From assembly GCF_020532665.2 (NCBI RefSeq), contig NZ_JAIWPG020000011.1:1-64000 (forward strand): a DNA stretch of 64,000 bases, read 5' to 3'. Position 1 is the first letter of the stretch. Every line of letters begins with the position of its first letter. The stretch is from Lelliottia sp. WAP21. GTDB lineage: Bacteria; Pseudomonadota; Gammaproteobacteria; Enterobacterales; Enterobacteriaceae. The position numbers were made by a program, and so were the translations under genes. Shown here piece by piece: positions 19,713 through 31,976 of the stretch. The notes under the pieces were generated by a model. That model was given only the letters and a program-made list of their open reading frames with translations. It ran no database searches and had not been told where the DNA came from.

Positions 19713-20353
19713 CCCTCTTACGGAGACTTCACTACGCCCCACCAGCACGGTGGGGTGATTAATTTGTCTGTTTGCGACGTAAAGTACATTTCACTATTTT
19801 TCTCTGCTCAATGGCGATAACACGCGCATTAACGATCTAAATCACAAAATTACGCACTACAAAATGTCATTTTTACAGTGTTTGTTTAATGTTAAATGTG
19901 TTTCATTCCAGTGTTATATTTCTAATTATTCATTAACCAAATTTTGATATCCAATGTATTTACGGGGTGAATATGTGATGACCGCAACGCTTTTTCACGC
20001 GGAAATAAATCTTTTATCGGCATATTTGATAAATTACAAAAATGTTTATTGTAAATACTGCTTGTTTAAGCATCGCTAATTGGCTGAATTATCACCTTTA
20101 TAAAAATTTAAAACGTATCATTAATACCCAGTGGTTATCGCCATAAAATAATTTTATCCTGCCATTTTTTATTGATCGACATCAGTAATGAAAGGAATAT
20201 TTATCATGTAACCAACTGATTATAATGTACTTGTTGTGATAAAAAATTATAGGTGAAGCATGAGTGAAACTAATTTGTGAGTAACAGCACAAACCCCACT
20301 GTAGATAATGGTTAGAATTCTGCATCGGGATAAGGAAATAAGCGCAGAATAAA
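19713..20353 (+). promoter_or_regulatory. tdc upstream control region
   Basis: A very AT-rich 641-base stretch with no long open frame; no tdcR-like frame of 60 codons or more is apparent. The distal part holds many A/T runs suited to IHF or H-NS binding. The proximal part holds a CRP-like site and a -10 element. The tdc promoter of E. coli is known to need CRP, IHF and TdcA. Confidence 0.6.
20276..20291 (+). promoter_or_regulatory. CRP-like site of the tdc promoter
   Basis: TGTGA-GTAACA-GCACA differs from the CRP consensus TGTGA-N6-TCACA at one base. A -10-like TAGAAT lies at 20313-20318, which puts the site near -41 of the expected start, the class-II activation position. Confidence 0.7.
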
Positions 20354-21292
20354 ATGAACACAATTATTCTACCGAAAACACAACACCTCGTTGTATTTCA
20401 GGAAGTCATAAAAAGTGGCTCCATTGGCGCTGCTGCCAGGCAACTGGGTCTGACACAACCGGCCGTCAGCAAAATCATCAACGATATCGAATCCTATTTT
20501 GGCGTTGAGCTGATTGTGCGTAAAAACACCGGGGTTAAGCTGACCAGTGCAGGGCAAACGTTGCTCGCGTACTCCGAATCCATCACCCGCGAAATGAAAA
20601 ACATGGTGAGCGAGATGAGTACGCTGAGCTTCAGCACCGTTATCGATGTGTCGTTTGGATATCCGTCGTTGATTGGTTTCACGTTTCTCTCCAGCATGAT
20701 CAAAAAGTTCAAGGAAGTGTTTCCCAAAGCCCGTGTCTCGATGTTCGAAGCGCAACTCTCCTCGTTCCTGCCCGCCATTCGCGATGGTCGTCTGGATTTT
20801 GCCATCGGGACATTGAGTGATGAAATGCTGTTACAGGATCTGCATGTTGAACCGCTGTTTGAGTCCGAGTTTGTGCTTGTGGCCAGCAAATCACGAACGT
20901 GCACCGGATCGACAACCCTGGCATCGCTCACGCATGAACAATGGGTGATGCCGCAGACCGATATGGGCTACTACAAAGAACTCCTGACCACCCTTCAGAA
21001 TAACCACATCAGCATTGAAAACATTGTCCAGACCGATTCCGTCGTCACTATCTATAACCTGGTATTAAACGCCGATTACCTCACGGTCATCCCGCGTGAC
21101 ATGGTGGCGCCCTTCGGTTCCGATCAATTTGTGGTTTTACCGGTTGAAGATGAATTACCCGTTGCACGTTATGCGGCCGTGTGGTCCAAAAATTATCGTA
21201 TTAAAAAATCCGCTTCGGTATTAGTGGAGTTAGCGAAGCAATATTCCGCGCAAAATAGTGAAAGGCGAAAACAACTGGCCATAGCTGAATAA
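20354..21292 (+). CDS. tdcA: TdcA, LysR-family activator of the tdc operon
   Basis: A 312-residue LysR-family protein, the same length as E. coli TdcA. The N-terminal helix-turn-helix (GSIGAAARQLGLTQPAVSKIINDIE) is followed by an effector-binding domain. It activates anaerobic threonine/serine catabolism genes and is the first gene of the operon it controls. The tdcB start follows after about 98 bases, a gap that may carry mRNA structure. Confidence 0.95.
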   Translation: MNTIILPKTQHLVVFQEVIKSGSIGAAARQLGLTQPAVSKIINDIESYFGVELIVRKNTGVKLTSAGQTLLAYSESITREMKNMVSEMSTLSFSTVIDVSFGYPSLIGFTFLSSMIKKFKEVFPKARVSMFEAQLSSFLPAIRDGRLDFAIGTLSDEMLLQDLHVEPLFESEFVLVASKSRTCTGSTTLASLTHEQWVMPQTDMGYYKELLTTLQNNHISIENIVQTDSVVTIYNLVLNADYLTVIPRDMVAPFGSDQFVVLPVEDELPVARYAAVWSKNYRIKKSASVLVELAKQYSAQNSERRKQLAIAE

Positions 21293-21390
21293 AATACCGA
21301 ACGCATCAGTTTTAAGACACCCGGTGAAAGTATTATTTCGCCGACACCCAGACTTTGCTTAAAGAAATTAATTATTATAAAGAGGATTTT

Positions 21391-22380
21391 ATGCACATTA
21401 CTTACGATCTTCCGGTGACGATTCAAGAAATTCAGGCTGCCCGCAAACGACTCGAAGGTAAAATTTATAAAACAGGCATGCCTCGTTCGAATTATTTAAG
21501 CGAGCGCTGTAAAGGCGAGATATACCTCAAGTTCGAAAATATGCAGCGTACGGGGTCGTTTAAAATTCGCGGCGCATTTAATAAATTAAGTTCATTAACT
21601 GAAGCAGAAAGACGCAAAGGCGTGGTCGCCTGTTCAGCCGGTAACCACGCGCAGGGGGTATCCCTCTCCTGTGCAATGCTGGGCATCGATGGCAAGGTGG
21701 TCATGCCGCTGGGAGCGCCGAAATCCAAAGTCGCCGCAACGCGAGATTATTCCGCTGAAGTGGTCCTCCACGGGGAGAACTTTAACGACACCATCGCCAA
21801 AGTCAGTGAGATTGTGGAGATGGAAGGCCGTATCTTTATTCCGCCGTACGATGATGCATTAGTTATCGCCGGTCAGGGGACGATTGGCCTGGAGATACTC
21901 GAAGATCTGTATGACGTGGACAACGTTATTGTTCCCATTGGCGGCGGCGGCCTGATTGCCGGTATCGCAACGGCCATTAAATCTATCAATCCCACCATTA
22001 ATATTATCGGCGTGCAGGCCGAAAATGTTCACGGCATGGCCGCATCGTATTATGCCGGTGAAATAATGAATCATCGAACCACCAGTACCTTAGCGGATGG
22101 TTGCGATGTTTCCCGCCCGGGGAAATTAACCTTCGAAATTGTTCGTGAATTAGTCGATGACATCGTGCTGGTCAGTGAAGACGATATTCGTAACAGCATG
22201 ATTGCGCTGATTCAGCGAAATAAAGTGGTTACCGAAGGCGCAGGTGCGCTGGCAACCGCTGCTCTGTTAAGTGGAAAACTGGATCACTATATTCAGGGCC
22301 GGAAAACCGTGAGCATTATTTCCGGCGGCAATATTGATCTCTCTCGCGTATCACAAATTACCGGCTTCGCTGACGCCTGA
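21391..22380 (+). CDS. tdcB: TdcB, catabolic threonine dehydratase
   Basis: A 329-residue PLP enzyme from the ATG at 21391, which follows AAGAGGATTTT and matches the E. coli start MHITYDLPV. The PLP lysine is Lys58 in GSFKIRG, and the phosphate-binding loop is GGGGL near residue 184. It deaminates threonine to 2-oxobutyrate and ammonia, and serine to pyruvate, and in E. coli is AMP-activated. It supplies TdcE and TdcD with substrate. Confidence 0.96.
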   Translation: MHITYDLPVTIQEIQAARKRLEGKIYKTGMPRSNYLSERCKGEIYLKFENMQRTGSFKIRGAFNKLSSLTEAERRKGVVACSAGNHAQGVSLSCAMLGIDGKVVMPLGAPKSKVAATRDYSAEVVLHGENFNDTIAKVSEIVEMEGRIFIPPYDDALVIAGQGTIGLEILEDLYDVDNVIVPIGGGGLIAGIATAIKSINPTINIIGVQAENVHGMAASYYAGEIMNHRTTSTLADGCDVSRPGKLTFEIVRELVDDIVLVSEDDIRNSMIALIQRNKVVTEGAGALATAALLSGKLDHYIQGRKTVSIISGGNIDLSRVSQITGFADA

Positions 22381-22388
22381 AAGGATAA

Positions 22389-23723
<1,335 letters not shown>

Positions 23724-23753
23724 TTTTGAGCTCAGGAAGAGCGGAGTAATGAG

Positions 23754-24962
23754 ATGAATGAATTTCCGGTTGTATTGGTGATTAACTGTGGATCGTCCTC
23801 TGTGAAGTTTTCCGTACTGGATGCGGCAAGCGGCGACGCACTGGTCACGGGGCTGGCCGACGGCGTGAATACAGATAACGCCTTTATATCCGTGAATGGG
23901 GGCGAGCCAGCACCGCTGGCTCGCAAGGACTACGAAGGGGCGCTGGCAGCCATCGCTCTGGAGCTGGAAAAGCGCGATTTAGTGGACAGCGTGGCCTTGA
24001 TTGGCCACCGCATCGCCCACGGTGGCAGCCTCTTTAGCGAGTCCACCCTCATCACTGACGACGTTATCGAGCAGATCCGCCGGGTTTCGTCCCTGGCACC
24101 GCTACATAATTACGCCAACCTCAGCGGCGTGGAAGCCGCACAGCAGCTTTTCCCGGGCATCCAGCAGGTGGCGGTGTTCGACACCAGTTTCCACCAGACG
24201 CTTTCGCCAGCGGCCTATTTGTACGGCCTTCCGTATCGCTATTTTGAAGAGCTGGGCGTGCGTCGCTACGGTTTTCACGGTACCTCGCACCGCTATGTTT
24301 CCCTCCAGGCACAGACGCTGTTGAATGTGCCCCAGGAGGACAGCGGGCTGGTGATTGCGCATCTGGGGAACGGGGCATCGATCTGTGCGGTAAAAAACGG
24401 AAAAAGCGTGGATACCTCCATGGGCATGACCCCGCTGGAAGGGCTAATGATGGGCACCCGCTGCGGCGACGTCGATTTTGGCGCCATGGCGTGGATTGCC
24501 CAGCAAACGGGACAATCCTTTGAGGATCTCGAACGCGTTGTTAATAAAGAGTCCGGGTTACTCGGCATTTCCGGTCTCTCTTCGGACCTGCGTACCCTGG
24601 AAAAAGCGTGGCAGGAAGGGCATGAGCGCGCGCGACTGGCCATTGAAACCTTTGTCCACCGCATTGCACGTCATATTGCCGGACATGCTGCGTCCCTGCA
24701 TCGGCTCGATGGCATCGTGTTCACCGGCGGCATTGGGGAAAACTCCCGACTCATCCGCCACCTGGTGATGGAACGGTTGACGGTGTTCGGCATTGAGATC
24801 GACCCGGTAAAAAATGCCCAGCCAAACAGTGCAGGCGAGCGGATCATCACCACGCCGGCCTCCCGTGCCGCCTGTGTCGTCATCCCCACTAACGAAGAAA
24901 AAATGATCGCACTGGATGCCCTCCGTCTTGGAAAGGTCAATCTGGCTGCGGCGTACGTCTGA
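23754..24962 (+). CDS. tdcD: TdcD, propionate kinase
   Basis: A 402-residue acetokinase-family protein (E. coli TdcD 402). Family motifs include [13 protein letters not shown] at the N-terminus, [18 protein letters not shown] and FTGGIGENS. It makes ATP and propionate from propionyl phosphate, the energy-yielding end of anaerobic threonine breakdown. The start at 23754 follows AGGAAGAGCGGAG. Confidence 0.95.
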   Translation: MNEFPVVLVINCGSSSVKFSVLDAASGDALVTGLADGVNTDNAFISVNGGEPAPLARKDYEGALAAIALELEKRDLVDSVALIGHRIAHGGSLFSESTLITDDVIEQIRRVSSLAPLHNYANLSGVEAAQQLFPGIQQVAVFDTSFHQTLSPAAYLYGLPYRYFEELGVRRYGFHGTSHRYVSLQAQTLLNVPQEDSGLVIAHLGNGASICAVKNGKSVDTSMGMTPLEGLMMGTRCGDVDFGAMAWIAQQTGQSFEDLERVVNKESGLLGISGLSSDLRTLEKAWQEGHERARLAIETFVHRIARHIAGHAASLHRLDGIVFTGGIGENSRLIRHLVMERLTVFGIEIDPVKNAQPNSAGERIITTPASRAACVVIPTNEEKMIALDALRLGKVNLAAAYV

Positions 24963-24977
24963 TACAGAGAGAACATC

Positions 24978-27272
24978 ATGAAGGTAACGATTGATACCCG
25001 TGTCGCCCCCTACAGCGACGCGTGGGCCGGTTTTCGCGGCAATGACTGGCAGGACAGTATTAACGTGCGCGATTTTATTCAGCACAACTATACCCCGTAC
25101 GAAGGCGACGAATCTTTCCTTGCGCAGGCGACGCCTGCTACGACGGCGTTGTGGCAGAAAGTGATAGAGGGGATTCGTCAGGAAAATGCGACCCACGCCC
25201 CTGTCGATTTTGATCTGAATATTGCCACGACGATCACGGCTCACGGACCTGGTTACATCGATAAGAATCGGGAAACGATCGTGGGGCTGCAAACGGATCA
25301 ACCGCTGAAGCGAGCGCTGCATCCGTACGGCGGGATCAATATGATCCGAAGCTCGTTCGAAGCCTATGGTCGCGAAATGGACCCGCAGTTTGAGTATGTG
25401 TTCACCCACCTGCGGAAAACCCACAATCAGGGGGTCTTTGACGTCTACTCGCCGGAGATGATGCGCTGCCGTAAATCCGGCGTGCTCACGGGCCTGCCGG
25501 ATGGTTACGGACGCGGGCGTATTATTGGCGATTATCGCCGCGTGGCGCTCTACGGGATCCGCTATCTGGTGAACGAGCGCGAGCAGCAATTTGCCGACCT
25601 CCAGCCGAAGATGGAGCGGGGCGAAGATCTTGAGGCCACGATCCGCCTGCGTGAAGAGTTAGCGGAACATAAACGCGCGCTGCTGCAGATCCAGCAAATG
25701 GCGGCAGCGTACGGCTACGATATTTCCCGTCCGGCTATGACCGCGCAGGAGGCGGTGCAGTGGGTCTACTTCGCCTACCTCGCTGCCGTGAAGTCGCAGA
25801 ATGGCGGGGCTATGTCGCTCGGGCGCACCGCGACCTTCCTGGATATTTATATTGAACGCGATATGCAGGCAGGGCGGCTGAATGAGATCCAGGCGCAGGA
25901 GCTGATCGACCATTTCATTATGAAAATCCGCATGGTGCGTTTCCTGCGTACCCCGGAGTTCGATACCCTTTTCTCCGGCGATCCGATTTGGGCCACGGAA
26001 GTGATCGGCGGTATGGGGCTGGATGGCCGGACCCTGGTCAGTAAATCGTCGTTCCGTTACCTGCACACGCTGCACACCATGGGGCCGGCACCCGAACCCA
26101 ACCTGACGATCCTCTGGTCGGAAAAACTCCCGATCGCCTTTAAGAAATATGCCGCAGAAATGTCCATTGCCACGTCGTCATTGCAGTATGAAAACGACGA
26201 TCTGATGCGCGTGGATTTTGACAGCGATGATTACGCCATCGCCTGCTGCGTCAGCCCGATGGTCATCGGCAAGCAGATGCAGTTCTTTGGCGCACGCGCC
26301 AACCTGGCGAAAACGCTGCTCTATGCAATCAACGGTGGGGTGGATGAAAAGCTGAAAATCCAGGTCGGGCCTAAAACCGAACCGCTGCTGGACGATGTGC
26401 TGGAGTATGAAACCGTCATGGCGAGCCTGGATCATTTCATGGACTGGCTGGCCGTGCAGTATGTCAGCGCGTTAAACCTGATTCACTACATGCATGATAA
26501 ATACAGCTATGAAGCCTCGCTGATGGCACTGCACGACCGCGACGTACATCGCACCATGGCCTGCGGCATTGCCGGTCTGTCGGTGGCGGCGGATTCACTG
26601 TCGGCCATTAAGTATGCCGCCGTGAAACCGGTTCGCGATCATACCGGGCTGGCGGTCGATTTTGTGATTGAAGGGGAGTATCCGCAGTACGGCAATAATG
26701 ACGATCGCGTGGACAGCATCGCCTGCGATCTGGTTGAGCGCTTTATGAAGAAAATTCAGGCGCTACCGACGTATCGCAACGCCGTGCCGACGCAATCGAT
26801 CCTGACCATCACTTCCAACGTGGTATACGGTCAGAAGACCGGGAACACGCCGGATGGTCGTCGTGGCGGGACGCCGTTTGCGCCTGGCGCTAACCCGATG
26901 CATGGACGCGATCGCAAGGGGGCGGTCGCCTCGCTGACCTCGGTGGCGAAGCTACCGTTCACCTACGCCAAAGATGGCATCTCGTATACGTTTTCCATTG
27001 TGCCGCAGGCGCTGGGTAAAGACGAAGGAGTACGTAAGACCAATCTGGTGGGCCTGCTGGACGGTTATTTCCATCATGAGGCCTCTATTGAAGGCGGCCA
27101 GCACCTGAACGTGAATGTCATGAACCGGGAAATGCTGTTGGACGCCATTGCCCATCCGGACAATTACCCTAATCTGACGATCCGGGTATCAGGGTATGCC
27201 GTGCGGTTTAATGCGTTGACGCGCGAGCAGCAGCAGGACGTGATTTCAAGGACCTTTACTGCAGCAATTTAA
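24978..27272 (+). CDS. tdcE: TdcE, 2-oxobutyrate formate-lyase (PFL-like)
   Basis: A 764-residue glycyl-radical enzyme (E. coli TdcE 764). The adjacent active-site cysteines are Cys423-Cys424 in AIACCVSPM, and the radical glycine is Gly739 in RVSGYAVRF. It converts 2-oxobutyrate to propionyl-CoA and formate, and can also act on pyruvate. A PFL activase encoded elsewhere would make the radical. It is the last tdc gene here; a strong terminator follows. Confidence 0.96.
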   Translation: MKVTIDTRVAPYSDAWAGFRGNDWQDSINVRDFIQHNYTPYEGDESFLAQATPATTALWQKVIEGIRQENATHAPVDFDLNIATTITAHGPGYIDKNRETIVGLQTDQPLKRALHPYGGINMIRSSFEAYGREMDPQFEYVFTHLRKTHNQGVFDVYSPEMMRCRKSGVLTGLPDGYGRGRIIGDYRRVALYGIRYLVNEREQQFADLQPKMERGEDLEATIRLREELAEHKRALLQIQQMAAAYGYDISRPAMTAQEAVQWVYFAYLAAVKSQNGGAMSLGRTATFLDIYIERDMQAGRLNEIQAQELIDHFIMKIRMVRFLRTPEFDTLFSGDPIWATEVIGGMGLDGRTLVSKSSFRYLHTLHTMGPAPEPNLTILWSEKLPIAFKKYAAEMSIATSSLQYENDDLMRVDFDSDDYAIACCVSPMVIGKQMQFFGARANLAKTLLYAINGGVDEKLKIQVGPKTEPLLDDVLEYETVMASLDHFMDWLAVQYVSALNLIHYMHDKYSYEASLMALHDRDVHRTMACGIAGLSVAADSLSAIKYAAVKPVRDHTGLAVDFVIEGEYPQYGNNDDRVDSIACDLVERFMKKIQALPTYRNAVPTQSILTITSNVVYGQKTGNTPDGRRGGTPFAPGANPMHGRDRKGAVASLTSVAKLPFTYAKDGISYTFSIVPQALGKDEGVRKTNLVGLLDGYFHHEASIEGGQHLNVNVMNREMLLDAIAHPDNYPNLTIRVSGYAVRFNALTREQQQDVISRTFTAAI

Positions 27273-27290
27273 GCCAACGCCCCTCCTTTA

Positions 27291-27320
27291 GCCTCCTGTC
27301 ACAGGAGGCTTTTTTATTTC
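27291..27320 (+). terminator. Terminator of the tdc operon
   Basis: GCCTCCTG-TCA-CAGGAGGC followed by six T residues lies about 20 bases after the tdcE stop. It marks the end of the operon after tdcE. Confidence 0.93.
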
Positions 27321-27546
27321 TTGAAGTGCGTCACTTTTGGCATATTTTTCTTTTTATGAAGGGTAAAGAGAATTATTTTCTTAAATTTGAGAAAGACCTG
27401 ATAAATTGTGTGACTTTTTTCTCTCGCCTCCCCGGTATGATCGCTCCATTCCAATAATACGCGCCTGCAACCCTCACACTCATTATCGCTGATGAGTGGA
27501 AACTCAAAATAATAAGTGTCTACCCTACAAAATAAGCGAGAGCCCA
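27321..27546 (+). promoter_or_regulatory. cyuP upstream region
   Basis: An AT-rich interval with a spaced palindrome TTTCT-N8-AGAAA at 27377-27394 and T/A runs. It probably carries the cyuPA promoter. In E. coli the cysteine-responsive regulator CyuR (DecR) controls these genes; linking this palindrome to it is only a guess. Confidence 0.4.
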
Positions 27547-28878
27547 ATGGATACGGCGACAAACAGCAGCGTAATAGTGAATGACTCCCCGGCGGCAAGG
27601 CGGGCGGGAATGAGTGAGCGTGAATGGCAGGACGCGATTAAATTCGACAGCAATGATACCGGCTGGATAATCATGAGTATCGGAATGGCGATCGGCGCGG
27701 GGATCGTTTTTCTCCCGGTGCAGGTTGGTTTAATGGGGCTGTGGGTTTTCCTGCTTTCATCGATAATTGGTTATCCGGCCATGTATCTTTTTCAGCGGCT
27801 GTTTATTAACACGCTGGCAGAGTCGCCCGAGTGCAAAGATTACCCGAGCGTCATCAGCGGCTATCTGGGCAAAAACTGGGGCATCTTATTAGGCGCGCTC
27901 TATTTTGTGATGCTGGTGATCTGGATGTTTGTCTATTCCACGGCCATCACGAACGACAGCGCCTCTTATCTCCACACCTTTGGCGTAACGGACGGGCTGC
28001 TGTCCGAAAATCCGTTCTACGGTCTGTTTCTCATTTGTATTCTGGTGGCGATTTCCTCGCGCGGTGAAAAGCTGCTGTTTAAAGTCTCCAGCCTGATGGT
28101 GCTGACGAAACTGTTTGTGGTGGCGGCGCTGGGGCTGTCGATGATAGGGCTTTGGCATCTGGCAAACGTGGGCATGCTGCCCCCGATGGGCCTGCTGATT
28201 AAGAACGCTATTATTACGCTGCCCTTCACCTTAACGTCGATTCTCTTTATTCAGACCTTAAGCCCGATGGTGATTTCCTATCGCTCACGTTCGACCTCCA
28301 TTGAGGTGGCACGCCATAAAGCGCTGCGTGCGATGAATATCGCGTTTGCCATTCTGTTTGTGACGGTCTTTTTCTATGCGGTGTCTTTTACGCTCGCTAT
28401 GGGGCATGACGAAGCGGTAAAAGCCTACGAGCAAAATATCTCCGCTCTGGCGATTGCAGCGCAATTTATTAGCGGTGACGGCGCGGGCTGGGTGAAAATC
28501 GTCAGCGTGATCCTGAATATTTTTGCGGTCATGACCGCCTTCTTTGGCGTCTATCTGGGCTTTCGTGAAGCGACGCAGGGCATCGTAATGAATATTCTGC
28601 GCCGTAAAATGCCTGCGGACAAAATTAATGAACGCAGCGTTCAGCGCGGCATTATGCTTTTCGCCATTTTGCTGGCCTGGAGCGCCATCGTTTTAAATGC
28701 CCCGGTTCTCAGTTTCACCTCCATCTGTAGCCCGATTTTCGGCATGGTGGGATGTTTAATTCCTGCGTGGCTGGTCTACAAAGTCCCGGCGCTGCACAAA
28801 TATAAAGGCGTATCGCTGGTGATCATTATTATCACCGGGCTGCTGCTGTGTGTTTCTCCTTTCCTCGCGTTCTCCTGA
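27547..28878 (+). CDS. cyuP: CyuP (YhaO/DlsT), cysteine/serine transporter
   Basis: A HAAAP-family permease of 443 residues from the ATG at 27547, matching the E. coli length; an earlier start would add 17 unlike residues. About 11 membrane segments are visible, beginning with GWIIMSIGMAIGAGIVFLP. In E. coli it imports cysteine (and serine) anaerobically for CyuA. It is followed by cyuA after 21 bases. Confidence 0.92.
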   Translation: MDTATNSSVIVNDSPAARRAGMSEREWQDAIKFDSNDTGWIIMSIGMAIGAGIVFLPVQVGLMGLWVFLLSSIIGYPAMYLFQRLFINTLAESPECKDYPSVISGYLGKNWGILLGALYFVMLVIWMFVYSTAITNDSASYLHTFGVTDGLLSENPFYGLFLICILVAISSRGEKLLFKVSSLMVLTKLFVVAALGLSMIGLWHLANVGMLPPMGLLIKNAIITLPFTLTSILFIQTLSPMVISYRSRSTSIEVARHKALRAMNIAFAILFVTVFFYAVSFTLAMGHDEAVKAYEQNISALAIAAQFISGDGAGWVKIVSVILNIFAVMTAFFGVYLGFREATQGIVMNILRRKMPADKINERSVQRGIMLFAILLAWSAIVLNAPVLSFTSICSPIFGMVGCLIPAWLVYKVPALHKYKGVSLVIIIITGLLLCVSPFLAFS

Positions 28879-28899
28879 GGTGTTAATAAGGTTGTCACG

Positions 28900-30201
28900 A
28901 TGTCTGAGCAAATCAATCCTAAATGGACGCAGTTTATTCATGCTGTACAGGAAGAAGTCAAACCGGCATTAGGCTGTACAGAACCCATTTCGCTGGCGCT
29001 GGCCTGTGCGATGGCCGCCTCACGCTTATCCGGCGACGTCACGCACATCGAGGCCTGGGTTTCGCCTAACCTGATGAAAAATGGTTTAGGCGTGACGGTG
29101 CCCGGCACCGGCATGGTCGGGCTGCCCATTGCAGCCGCGCTGGGCGCTATCGGGGGAAATGCGCAGGGTGGACTGGAGGTACTGAAAGCAGCGTCTGATG
29201 ACGCTATCGCCCGGGCAAAAGCCTTGCTTGAAGCAGGAAAAGTCCAGGTGAAACTACAGGAATCCTGTGAGGACATTCTCTACTCGCGGGCCTGTGTCTT
29301 TGCAGGCAATGAATCTGCGACCGTGACCATTGCCGGGGGCCATACCCGCGTGGTGCAGATTGTCTGTCAGGGGGAAACCTGTTTTACCCTCGATGAGCAG
29401 CAGCAAAGCGGTTCAGCCGATCCGCTCGCCGTGCTCGCCGACACCACGCTTGCGGAGATCCTGGAATTTGTTGAGCAGGTCCCGTTCCCGGCCATCCGCT
29501 TTATTCTTGAGGCCGCGCATCTGAATGACCGGCTTTCTCACGAGGGGTTGTCCGGCAAATGGGGGCTGCATATCGGCGCGACATTACGTCATCAGCAGCA
29601 GCGTGGTTTTATCGCTGAGGATGTGGGTTCGTCGATTGTGATTCGCACCAGCGCCGCGTCGGATGCCAGAATGGGGGGCGCAACGCTGCCCGCGATGAGT
29701 AATTCAGGGTCGGGTAACCAGGGCATTACGGCCACGATGCCGGTTCTGGTGGTGGCAGAACACCTGAAGGCCGACGAAGAAAAGTTAGCCCGTGCGCTGA
29801 TGCTGTCGCATCTCGCAGCCATCTATATCCATTACCAGCTTCCGCGTTTGTCCGCACTTTGCGCGGCCACAACGGCCGCTATGGGCGCGGCGGCAGGGAT
29901 GGCCTGGCTTCTGGACGGGCGCTATCAGGCTATCGCCATGGCGATAAGCAGCATGATTGGCGATGTCAGTGGAATGATCTGCGATGGCGCGTCGAACAGC
30001 TGCGCGATGAAGGTATCCACCAGCGTCAGCAGCGCGTGGAAAGCGGTGATGATGGCGCTGGAGAATACGGCGGTCACCGGCAATGAAGGCATCGTCGCTC
30101 ACGATGTGGAACACTCCATTGCCAACCTGTGTGCGCTGGCATGTCGATCAATGCAAGCGACTGATCGGCAGATCATCGAGATTATGGCGAATAAGATCTA
30201 A
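28900..30201 (+). CDS. cyuA: CyuA (YhaM), L-cysteine desulfidase
   Basis: A 433-residue UPF0597/CyuA-family protein (E. coli 436). It carries the conserved cysteines expected to hold an iron-sulfur cluster: Cys26 in [11 protein letters not shown] and the C-terminal [13 protein letters not shown] stretch. The family releases sulfide, ammonia and pyruvate from L-cysteine anaerobically. It is co-transcribed with cyuP. It converges on yhaK, with a shared hairpin between the stops. Confidence 0.92.
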   Translation: MSEQINPKWTQFIHAVQEEVKPALGCTEPISLALACAMAASRLSGDVTHIEAWVSPNLMKNGLGVTVPGTGMVGLPIAAALGAIGGNAQGGLEVLKAASDDAIARAKALLEAGKVQVKLQESCEDILYSRACVFAGNESATVTIAGGHTRVVQIVCQGETCFTLDEQQQSGSADPLAVLADTTLAEILEFVEQVPFPAIRFILEAAHLNDRLSHEGLSGKWGLHIGATLRHQQQRGFIAEDVGSSIVIRTSAASDARMGGATLPAMSNSGSGNQGITATMPVLVVAEHLKADEEKLARALMLSHLAAIYIHYQLPRLSALCAATTAAMGAAAGMAWLLDGRYQAIAMAISSMIGDVSGMICDGASNSCAMKVSTSVSSAWKAVMMALENTAVTGNEGIVAHDVEHSIANLCALACRSMQATDRQIIEIMANKI

Positions 30202-30207
30202 CCGTTT

Positions 30208-30230
30208 CCCTCTCCTTTAGTGGGAGAGGG
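30208..30230. terminator. Bidirectional hairpin between cyuA and yhaK
   Basis: CCCTCTCC-N7-GGGAGAGGG lies between the two converging stops. There is no long T-run in either direction, so efficiency is unclear. Confidence 0.6.
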
Positions 30231-30235
30231 GACGA

Positions 30236-30937
30236 TCACACGGGTAAATCAATCAACAGCGCGCGCAGCGGGGTATCGGCGACCAGCGTAATATTCGCTT
30301 CATCACGAATAAACGCCCCGTCACCGCAGGTGAGCGCTTCTTTCTCTTCCGCGTGCGTTAACGCATGTACGGTGCCATGAATCGACTGCAGGTAAGCTCG
30401 CGGGCCGTGAAGCTGGAAGCTGGCCTGCTCGCCTTTTTTCAGGTCGATATGATGTACCCACGCCTGCTGGCGCAGTTGCAAACTCTCCTGACTGCCCTCC
30501 GGTGAGGCGATCAGCTGTTGCTGGCCTCCCTCAAGGGTAATCTTTTGCACCAGCGGATTTTCGCGCTGTGGGCAGGCATCCAGCCACAGCTGCATGCGGG
30601 TCAGCGTCTTATCTTTGCTGAGATTATGTTCGCTATAGCTGATGCCTGGTTGCGTTGAGATAAGCAACGCTTCGCCTGCCTTCGCCTGGACATGATTGCC
30701 CTCGCTGTCGCGGTATTCTGCTTCGCCTTCCAGGATCAGATTCAGGATATCCACTTTCGGATACGTGCGCGGCTGGAAGGAAGCGCCCGGCGCGAGCACT
30801 TCCTGATTGAGCACGCGCAGTGAGGCGTAACCGAGCAGTTTTGGGTCAAAATAATGTCCGAAGGAGAAGGTGTAGCGAGCCTGCAGCCAACCGAAATCGG
30901 CTTGTCCGCACTGTTTTGCTGTTCTTGTCGTAATCAT
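30236..30937 (-). CDS. yhaK: YhaK, pirin-family cupin protein
   Basis: A 233-residue bicupin of the pirin-related family; the ATG at 30937 follows AGAGAGG and gives exactly the E. coli length. It has GHYFDPKLLGYASLRVLNQ near residues 27-45 and a second cupin stretch LHGPRAYLQSIHG. E. coli YhaK is a cytosolic protein proposed to sense oxidative or chlorine stress; its activity is not settled. It is divergent from the LysR gene yhaJ across 104 bases. Confidence 0.93.
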   Translation of the reverse strand: MITTRTAKQCGQADFGWLQARYTFSFGHYFDPKLLGYASLRVLNQEVLAPGASFQPRTYPKVDILNLILEGEAEYRDSEGNHVQAKAGEALLISTQPGISYSEHNLSKDKTLTRMQLWLDACPQRENPLVQKITLEGGQQQLIASPEGSQESLQLRQQAWVHHIDLKKGEQASFQLHGPRAYLQSIHGTVHALTHAEEKEALTCGDGAFIRDEANITLVADTPLRALLIDLPV

Positions 30938-31041
30938 AAAACTCACCTCTCTTTACACTAAAACAATGGTAAAGGTATGGACGCTTCATTGTTAGCCAGA
31001 TATTCTGCCCGGTATGTTCAAATTTCCTGAATGAGAACGAA

Positions 31042-31938
31042 ATGGCTAAAGAGAGAGCATTGACGCTTGAGGCGCTGCGCGTAATGGACGCCATCGACAG
31101 GCGGGGCAGCTTTGCTGCGGCGGCTGATGAGCTGGGGCGCGTGCCGTCCGCGCTGAGCTACACCATGCAAAAATTAGAAGAAGAGCTGGATGTGGTGCTC
31201 TTCGACCGTTCCGGTCACCGAACCAAGTTCACCAACGTGGGCCGTATGCTGCTTGAGCGCGGTCGTGTCCTGCTGGAAGCGGCAGACAAGCTCACTACGG
31301 ATGCGGAAGCCTTAGCCCGCGGTTGGGAGACCCATCTGACGCTGGTCACTGAAGCGCTGGTTCCCACGGTGGCGCTTTTCCCGCTGGTGGATCGTCTGGC
31401 TGCCAAAGCCAATACGCAGCTTTCGGTCATCACAGAGGTGCTGGCGGGGGCGTGGGAACGTCTGGAAACGGGCCGGGCCGATATCGTTATTGCGCCGGAT
31501 ATGCACTTCCGTTCCTCTTCGGAGATCAACTCGAAAAAACTCTACAGCGTGATGAACGTCTACGTGGCGGCACCGGATCATCCGATTCACCAGGAGCCGG
31601 AGCCGTTATCCGAAGTAACACGTGTGAAGTACCGCGGCGTGGCCGTGGCGGATACCGCGCGTGAGCGCCCGGTATTAACGGTTCAGCTGCTGGATAAACA
31701 GCCGCGTCTGACGGTGACCTCACTGGAAGATAAACGTCAGGCCCTGCTGGCAGGACTTGGCGTGGCAACAATGCCTTATCCTTTCGTGGAGAAAGATATT
31801 GCTGAGGGACGCCTGCGCGTAGTCAGCCCGGAATATACCAGCGAAGTGGACATTATTATGGCGTGGCGTCGTGACAGTATGGGAGAAGCCAAATCCTGGT
31901 GTCTGCGCGAAATACCAAAATTATTTGCCCACAAATAA
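31042..31938 (+). CDS. yhaJ: YhaJ, LysR-family regulator
   Basis: A 298-residue LysR-family protein (E. coli YhaJ 298). The N-terminal helix-turn-helix is RRGSFAAAADELGRVPSALSYTMQKLEEEL. E. coli YhaJ is known to activate yqjF in response to dinitrotoluene breakdown products, and virulence genes in pathogenic strains. Both its divergent neighbour yhaK and its known target yqjF are in this window. Confidence 0.93.
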   Translation: MAKERALTLEALRVMDAIDRRGSFAAAADELGRVPSALSYTMQKLEEELDVVLFDRSGHRTKFTNVGRMLLERGRVLLEAADKLTTDAEALARGWETHLTLVTEALVPTVALFPLVDRLAAKANTQLSVITEVLAGAWERLETGRADIVIAPDMHFRSSSEINSKKLYSVMNVYVAAPDHPIHQEPEPLSEVTRVKYRGVAVADTARERPVLTVQLLDKQPRLTVTSLEDKRQALLAGLGVATMPYPFVEKDIAEGRLRVVSPEYTSEVDIIMAWRRDSMGEAKSWCLREIPKLFAHK

Positions 31939-31945
31939 AAACGTT

Positions 31946-31970
31946 GCCCGGTCGCTTTTCGTCACCGGGC
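31946..31970. repeat. REP-like hairpin between yhaJ and yhaI
   Basis: GCCCGGT-N11-ACCGGGC sits between two converging genes, followed by GATAAATTAG. It may act as a terminator or be a REP unit. Confidence 0.55.
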
Positions 31971-31976
31971 GATAAA

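Noticed and set aside
24558..25589. 343-codon minus-strand frame opposite tdcD/tdcE
   Set aside because: It is the complement of two clearly recognised genes with high GC third positions; no family features.
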